Source: Thermoflexales bacterium
Lineage (GTDB): Bacteria; Chloroflexota; Anaerolineae; Fen-1058
Assembly: GCA_017882055.1 (NCBI GenBank)
Contig: JADGQE010000163.1
Coordinates: 1-8,487 of the forward strand
Direction: 5' to 3'
Length of the DNA: 8,487 nt
The first letter of the stretch is position 1; every line of letters begins with the position of its first letter. The position numbers and the translations under genes were made by a program. The notes beneath the pieces are model-generated. The model saw nothing but the letters and a program-made list of their open reading frames with translations, searched no databases and had not been told where the DNA came from. Shown piece after piece: positions 4,767 through 8,487 of this stretch.

Positions 4767-5672
4767 ATGTTTACAGGTATATTCCCACCTTTGCCCACGC
4801 CCTTTAAGGAAGATGGTGCGCTGGATTTGGATGGGCTGCGAGCGAATGTCGAGAAACTGAATGCCACCGGCCTGGCCGGGTATCTGGTGCTCGGCTCGAA
4901 TAGCGAAGCGGTCCATGTCACGCCTGAAGAAGCCTCGCAGGTTTTTGCGGCAGTGAAGAAAGCCGCGGCGACTGATAAAGTGGTCATCGGCGGCACGGGG
5001 CAATTCTCGACGCGAGCGACGATCGAGATGACCCAACGCGCAGCGGACGCGGGCTGTGCGGCCGCGCTGATCGTCACGCCGTTCTATTATAAGAACAGCA
5101 TGACGGCCGATGCCCTGAAGAAGCACTACTTCACGCTTGCGGATCAATCGCCGATTCCGGTGATGATTTACAACGTGCCGGCGAACACCGGCTTCAACAT
5201 CGTGCCGTCGATTGTGGCCGAGATCGCGCAGCATCCGAATGTCGTCGGCATGAAGGACAGCGCGGGCGACATCAATCAGTTGGCCGAGGCAGTAAGAATT
5301 ACAAGAAGTAAACAAGGAAACAGGAAAAAACGATTTGATGTGTTGAGTGGCAACTTCGGCGCGATGCTGCCGGGCCTGACGTTCGGCATCGTGGGCGCGA
5401 TTCTGGCGATTGCCAACATCATGCCGAATGAATGCGTGTCGATCTTCAGCTTGTTCAAGCAGGGCCAGCTCGAGGAAGCGGGCGCGCTGCACCTGCGCGT
5501 GCTGCCGATCGCGCGGGCCGCGACCAGTCAATTCGGCGTGCCCGGCCTCAAAGCCGCGATGAATTTGCTGGGCTACGCTGGCGGCTTGCCGCGTCTGCCG
5601 CTGTTGCCGCTGGGTGCGAATCAGCAAGCAGAGTTGGAGAAGATGCTGCGCGAAGCAGAATTGCTGAAGTGA
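4767..5672 (+). CDS. DapA/NAL-family aldolase, HOGA-like
   Basis: A 301-residue class I lyase of the dihydrodipicolinate synthase/N-acetylneuraminate lyase family. It has the start TGIFPPLPTPF, a phosphate/carboxylate loop GSNSEA (43-48), VTPFYY (103-108), IYNVPANTG (134-142, Y135) and the Schiff-base lysine in GMKDSAGD (K163). The SN pair replaces the TT of true DapA (GTTGE). SN, VPANTG and VGMKDS recall 4-hydroxy-2-oxoglutarate aldolase (human HOGA1), which splits its substrate to pyruvate and glyoxylate. The usual Gly before Glu is Ser here. I prefer a HOGA-like or general 2-keto acid aldolase over dihydrodipicolinate synthase, with moderate confidence. The start at 4767 follows GGAG (4759-4762) and matches family N-termini; the upstream GTG frame is repeat sequence. 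Residues about 178-188 (ITRSKQGNRKK) are an A-rich insert. It is the first gene after the serine T-box, and serS follows. Confidence 0.85.
   Translation: MFTGIFPPLPTPFKEDGALDLDGLRANVEKLNATGLAGYLVLGSNSEAVHVTPEEASQVFAAVKKAAATDKVVIGGTGQFSTRATIEMTQRAADAGCAAALIVTPFYYKNSMTADALKKHYFTLADQSPIPVMIYNVPANTGFNIVPSIVAEIAQHPNVVGMKDSAGDINQLAEAVRITRSKQGNRKKRFDVLSGNFGAMLPGLTFGIVGAILAIANIMPNECVSIFSLFKQGQLEEAGALHLRVLPIARAATSQFGVPGLKAAMNLLGYAGGLPRLPLLPLGANQQAELEKMLREAELLK
5306..5329. repeat. 8-bp tandem repeat inside the aldolase gene
   Basis: AAGTAAAC, AAGGAAAC and AGGAAAAA run consecutively with 8-bp period. They encode basic residues in the segment where family members have a short LAGDRF-type link before the FDVLSGN strand. 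Three units of 8 bp make 24 bp, so the frame is kept. The base composition is very different from the surrounding gene. Confidence 0.65.
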
Positions 5673-5681
5673 GAGATACTA

Positions 5682-5779
5682 ACCACGAAGACACTAAGTC
5701 ACTACGCCAAGAAAACTTTGTGTCTGCCCATGCCCGCCGCACAGCGGCGGTGGGCAGACAGGCGTTGTGACTTGGTGGT
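5682..5779. repeat. ACCACGAAG-type inverted repeat with nested palindrome
   Basis: The left end ACCACGAAG (5682-5690) and AAGTCACTACGCC (5696-5708) are mirrored on the right by GGCGTTGTGACTT (5761-5773, one mismatch) and CTTGGTGGT (5771-5779, one mismatch). A second palindrome (5721-5760) sits inside, as if inserted into an older element. The block fills most of the aldolase-serS gap. Confidence 0.65.
5721..5760. repeat. Bulged palindromic repeat, copy B (intergenic)
   Basis: TGTCTGCCCA (5721-5730), unpaired TGC (5731-5733) and CCGCCGC (5734-5740), an ACA loop, then GCGGCGG (5744-5750) and TGGGCAGACA (5751-5760). The 17-bp stem is perfect apart from the 3-nt bulge. A CAGGCG flank follows at 5758-5763. 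This is the clearest member of the family. Confidence 0.85.
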
Positions 5780-5797
5780 AAAGACCAGGAGGATATC

Positions 5798-7144
5798 ATG
5801 TTAGACCTAGCCTACATCCGCGAACATCCTGAAGAAGTAAAGCAAGCCATGGCGTCGTTGTATGTCGAAGCGCCGATTGACGCAATTCTAGAACTCGACG
5901 TGAGACGCCGCTCGCTGTTGACGCAAGTTGAGCAGTTGAAGCAGCAGCGCAATCAGGTCTCCAAAGAAATCGGCAAGACACTTGCACCGCACGCACGCCA
6001 TACCCCCGCAGAAAGCGGGGTGGCGCGCCAGGCGAGTGCAGGTGTGAGGGATGCGGCTGAGCGCGAGGCAAAGAAAGCCGAAATGCGATCCGTCGGCGAT
6101 CAGATCGAGTCATTCGATGCGCAAGTGCGTGAGACCGAGACAGAACTCAACGATCTGATGTTGACGGTTCCCAACCTGCCTGATCCGTCAGTACCGGTTG
6201 GCAAGGACGAAACCGAGAACATCGTCACGCGCGTCGTCGGCGAACCGCAGACGGCTAAAGACTTTGGCTTCGAGCCGAAGCCGCACTGGGACCTGGGCAC
6301 GGCGTTGGGCATCATCGATTTTGAGCGCGGCGTCAAAGTCAGCGGCACACGTTTCTATATGTTGATCGGCGCGGGCGCGAGGTTGCAGCGCGCGTTGATC
6401 AGTTTCATGCTCGACGTGCACATCGGGCAGGGCTATCTCGAAGTGTATCCACCCTATCTCGTCAAACGCGAGACGCTGATCGGCACCGGGCAGCTGCCGA
6501 AGTTTGCCGAGAATCAATACTTCGATCAGGTCGATGATCTGTGGATGATCCCGACGGCCGAAGTGCCGGTGACCAACATGTATGCCGGCGAAATTCTCGA
6601 TGGCGCGAAGTTGCCGATCAATCACGTCGCTTACACCGCTTGTTTCCGGCGCGAGCAGATGTCGGCCGGGCGCGATACGCGCGGCATCAAGCGCGGTCAC
6701 CAGTTCGACAAAGTCGAGATGGTCAAGTTCTGTACGCCCGAAACCAGCATGGCTGAGCTGGCGAAGTTGATCGATAACGCCGAAGAGATCGCCCGGTTAT
6801 TGAAAATCCCGTATCGCATCATCCAAATGGTCACAGGTGATCTGTCATTTTCGGCGGCGGTGAAGTACGACATCGAAATGTGGGCGCCCGGCTGCAACGA
6901 ATGGCTCGAAGTTTCATCGTGCAGCAACTTCAAGGACTTTCAAGCGCGGCGAGCCAACATCAAGTTTAAGCGCAACACGCAGCGCGGCGCCAGGGCCGAA
7001 TATGTCCACACGCTGAATGGTTCGGGCCTGGCGCTGCCGCGCGTGATGATTGCGGTGCTGGAAAATTATCAGCAGGCCGATGGCAGCATCGCCGTGCCGG
7101 AGGTTCTGAAGCCGTACATGGGCGGGCTTGAGGTAATACGCTAA
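5798..7144 (+). CDS. serS: Seryl-tRNA synthetase
   Basis: A 448-residue class II synthetase that charges tRNA-Ser with serine in the cytoplasm. The N-terminal coiled-coil arm (about 30-125) is followed by the catalytic core: motif 1 around 195-222 (RLQRAL to YPPYL), the serine-binding TAE (253-255), motif 2 FRREQMSAGRDTRGIKRGHQF (283-303), EVSSCSNFKDFQARRANIK (371-389) and motif 3 GSGLALPR (408-415). The core looks complete and active. The ATG follows AGGAGG by five bases, the best ribosome-binding site in the window. Residues about 61-84, in the arm between KEIGK and DAAEREAKKAEM, are a 24-residue insert encoded by a palindromic repeat (5978-6045). They account for the length above the usual 420-430. 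The serine T-box upstream of the aldolase fits regulation of this gene, and a strong terminator closes the unit. Confidence 0.97.
   Translation: MLDLAYIREHPEEVKQAMASLYVEAPIDAILELDVRRRSLLTQVEQLKQQRNQVSKEIGKTLAPHARHTPAESGVARQASAGVRDAAEREAKKAEMRSVGDQIESFDAQVRETETELNDLMLTVPNLPDPSVPVGKDETENIVTRVVGEPQTAKDFGFEPKPHWDLGTALGIIDFERGVKVSGTRFYMLIGAGARLQRALISFMLDVHIGQGYLEVYPPYLVKRETLIGTGQLPKFAENQYFDQVDDLWMIPTAEVPVTNMYAGEILDGAKLPINHVAYTACFRREQMSAGRDTRGIKRGHQFDKVEMVKFCTPETSMAELAKLIDNAEEIARLLKIPYRIIQMVTGDLSFSAAVKYDIEMWAPGCNEWLEVSSCSNFKDFQARRANIKFKRNTQRGARAEYVHTLNGSGLALPRVMIAVLENYQQADGSIAVPEVLKPYMGGLEVIR
5978..6045. repeat. Bulged palindromic repeat, copy C (in serS frame)
   Basis: Outer arms ACACTTGCAC (5978-5987) and GTGCAGGTGT (6036-6045) pair with one G-T. 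The inner core is GCCA (5997-6000), unpaired TAC (6001-6003), CCCCGC (6004-6009), AGAAA loop, GCGGGG (6015-6020) and TGGC (6021-6024), followed by a CCAGGCG flank. The 3-nt bulge lies at the same place as in the other two copies. About 72 bp of extra sequence keeps the serS frame. Confidence 0.75.
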
Positions 7145-7203
7145 TTGGGATGGCTACCTGCACGGTTTTGTGCAGAGTCTGAAACATCACAGGTTCTGCT
7201 ATG

Positions 7204-7242
7204 AAAAAAGCGGGCCGATTGCAACGATCGGCCCGCTTTTTT
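7204..7242. terminator. Bidirectional intrinsic terminator
   Basis: A6 plus GCGGGCCGAT (7210-7219) pairs perfectly with ATCGGCCCGC plus T6 (7227-7242), with a 7-base loop. The A and T runs make it work in both directions, ending serS from the left and the DUF3048 gene from the right. Confidence 0.95.
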
Positions 7243-7329
7243 GCTTACGGCGGCAATCATATTGTAACGGCTTTGCAATGCATCCTGGGGCTTAGATGTG
7301 TTAATCTAAAGTAGGGACTATAGGTCAGC

Positions 7330-8487
7330 CTACGGCGTGACGTCGACCTGGGCTTCCAGTCGTTGCAATTCGACCCAGGTTTTACCAGGCTTGAGCGGCA
7401 TCAAATTGCCCGACGCGTCTATGAACCTTAACATCTGATTGCGTTCCGTGCGTGACCATGTGCCGTCGAATTCCTGGCCGTCACGGAAGATTTTGACCGG
7501 CGCGCTGTTCCAAAGTTGAATCTGGATGCCGAAGAGTTTGAGATTGCCATATTCTTCTTCCAGAAAACGGACGTCTTCGACGTGATTGACGAAGATCACA
7601 ATGACAGTGGCGGCGCTGAGCTGTTGCCCGTTGAGCGCGTCGGTGTGTGGCACGCCCGCGCTCCAACGTAAGTAGCAGCCCGTAACCGAACCGCAGGACG
7701 TTGTTTTTGGATCGTATTTCCAGACATCGGTTTCGGAGCCGAACTTCACTTTGATCTCGCTTGCTGATTGGCCAGGCGCGAGCGGTCCGGTTGAGAAGGC
7801 GAGGCCGCTGAGATCGGGTTTGGTATTTACGCCGCGCTTATCGGCTTCTTTCCAGATTTCGATCGGGTTGACGAACATGTTGAGTGGCGGTACAGCATTA
7901 TCAGTTCGATAGAACATCGGCGTCCAATCACCGAAATCAGGTGTGAACATGCGGCCTTCTTGTGTGAAATCGGCCGGTTTGATGTAATACTCACGTGTAC
8001 CGCCCGACATGCCCGAGCAAGCCATCAGTGCCTTGAAAATTGCGGGCAGTTCGGCGTCGATGATGCGGCACGATCGGGTGCCGCCGACTCGCTGTGGGGT
8101 TTGGCTGTAGAAGATCGCCGTCCAACGTGGAGCGCCATTAGCTTCAGTCTCGTGTTCAAAGACCCAATCGGCCAGGCTGGCTCCGGCTTGCGGGCGTATA
8201 TCATAATTGAGCAAATCACCGATCTTGATCGCCAACGGGCGGCGATTCAGCACATTCGGATCGGAGACTTTTTCGCCGGTCAGCGGATCGACATCGGCCG
8301 CGAAGGTGGTCATCAACCGGGTGTCTGGAGTGGAGACGGGAGGCTGAGTGGGTGTGCTCGATGCGTTGGGCAGGGTCGGTTTAATCGGCGCGACCGTGGC
8401 GGTATCGGTGGGTTTGATGATCGGTCGGACCGTGGCAGTGGGTCGGAGGGCTTCAGTCGGCTGAGGCGTGTCGGAACAGGCGCTTAA
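7330..8487 (-). CDS. DUF3048 (YerB-like) lipoprotein, N-terminus cut by window edge
   Basis: The frame is open from the stop TAG (7330-7332) to the right edge, 385 residues. The N-terminal end visible here reads LSAC (8476-8487), a lipobox whose cysteine is at 8476-8478, so this is the end of a lipoprotein signal peptide and the start codon lies outside. A linker of about 50 residues rich in Pro and Thr follows, then the DUF3048 domain: NRRPLAIKIGD, RPQAGASLADWVFE, RWTAIFYSQTPQRVGGTRSCR and, C-terminally, VIVIFVNHVEDVRFLEEEYGNLK and GTWSRTERNQMLRFIDASGN. Family members such as B. subtilis YerB are secreted lipoproteins of unknown function. The protein should be anchored to the outer face of the cytoplasmic membrane. 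A TTG/ATG pair at 8311-8316 could be misread as the start but would discard the lipobox and linker. It converges on serS. Confidence 0.9.
   Translation of the reverse strand, partial: LSACSDTPQPTEALRPTATVRPIIKPTDTATVAPIKPTLPNASSTPTQPPVSTPDTRLMTTFAADVDPLTGEKVSDPNVLNRRPLAIKIGDLLNYDIRPQAGASLADWVFEHETEANGAPRWTAIFYSQTPQRVGGTRSCRIIDAELPAIFKALMACSGMSGGTREYYIKPADFTQEGRMFTPDFGDWTPMFYRTDNAVPPLNMFVNPIEIWKEADKRGVNTKPDLSGLAFSTGPLAPGQSASEIKVKFGSETDVWKYDPKTTSCGSVTGCYLRWSAGVPHTDALNGQQLSAATVIVIFVNHVEDVRFLEEEYGNLKLFGIQIQLWNSAPVKIFRDGQEFDGTWSRTERNQMLRFIDASGNLMPLKPGKTWVELQRLEAQVDVTP

Noticed and set aside
4722..5627. 301-codon minus-strand open frame
   Set aside because: Fully antisense to the aldolase, Arg/His-rich composition typical of a shadow of GC-rich coding DNA, no motifs.
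7158..7175. CTGCAC/GTGCAG hairpin after serS
   Set aside because: Only 6 bp with no T run; the strong terminator at 7204-7242 explains the region.
7960..8487. Long plus-strand open frame at the right edge
   Set aside because: It is antisense to the DUF3048 lipoprotein, whose domain motifs and lipobox are convincing; the plus frame shows no family features.

Overview
The window looks like a chromosomal segment from a Chloroflexota (Anaerolineae-like) bacterium. This is inferred from a bacterial Elp3 of the Dehalococcoides type, a T-box-controlled aminoacyl-tRNA synthetase operon, a DUF3048 lipoprotein and moderately high GC with many short intergenic repeats. No marker gene here fixes the taxon.

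Layout. 1-830 is a decayed stretch: palindromic repeats, a GIY-YIG nuclease-like gene on the minus strand broken by an in-frame stop and carrying a palindromic insert, and an unassigned open frame. 803-946 holds a promoter, a three-hairpin RNA and a terminator on the plus strand, with no ORF of its own, so a small RNA candidate. An operator-like perfect palindrome follows (964-997). 1048-1844 is a minus-strand unit: consensus promoter, tRNA-Gly(CCC), then a small protein with two helix-turn-helix segments, closed by a strong terminator. 1962-4331 is a plus-strand pair, a family-2 glycosyltransferase and elp3. 4347-7242 is a second plus-strand unit: near-perfect promoter, a T-box riboswitch, a DapA/HOGA-type aldolase, serS and a terminator. 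7330-8487 is a convergent minus-strand DUF3048 lipoprotein cut by the window edge, with its lipobox cysteine just inside.

How it fits together. The T-box specifier reads UCC (Ser), and the antiterminator bulge reads UGGC, which suits the G discriminator of tRNA-Ser. The leader should therefore sense uncharged tRNA-Ser and control serS, but an aldolase gene lies between leader and serS and would be induced with it.

The most unusual feature is a family of bulged palindromes. Three copies share the same architecture: outer arm GCC(C)A, a 3-nt unpaired TGC or TAC, an inner GC-rich stem, and CAGGCG on the right flank. One copy is intergenic and two sit in reading frames (the GIY-YIG gene and the coiled-coil arm of SerRS). 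Separately, degenerate tandem repeats of 8-bp period occur at three places, one of them inside the aldolase gene. The genome seems to tolerate repeat insertion within coding regions.
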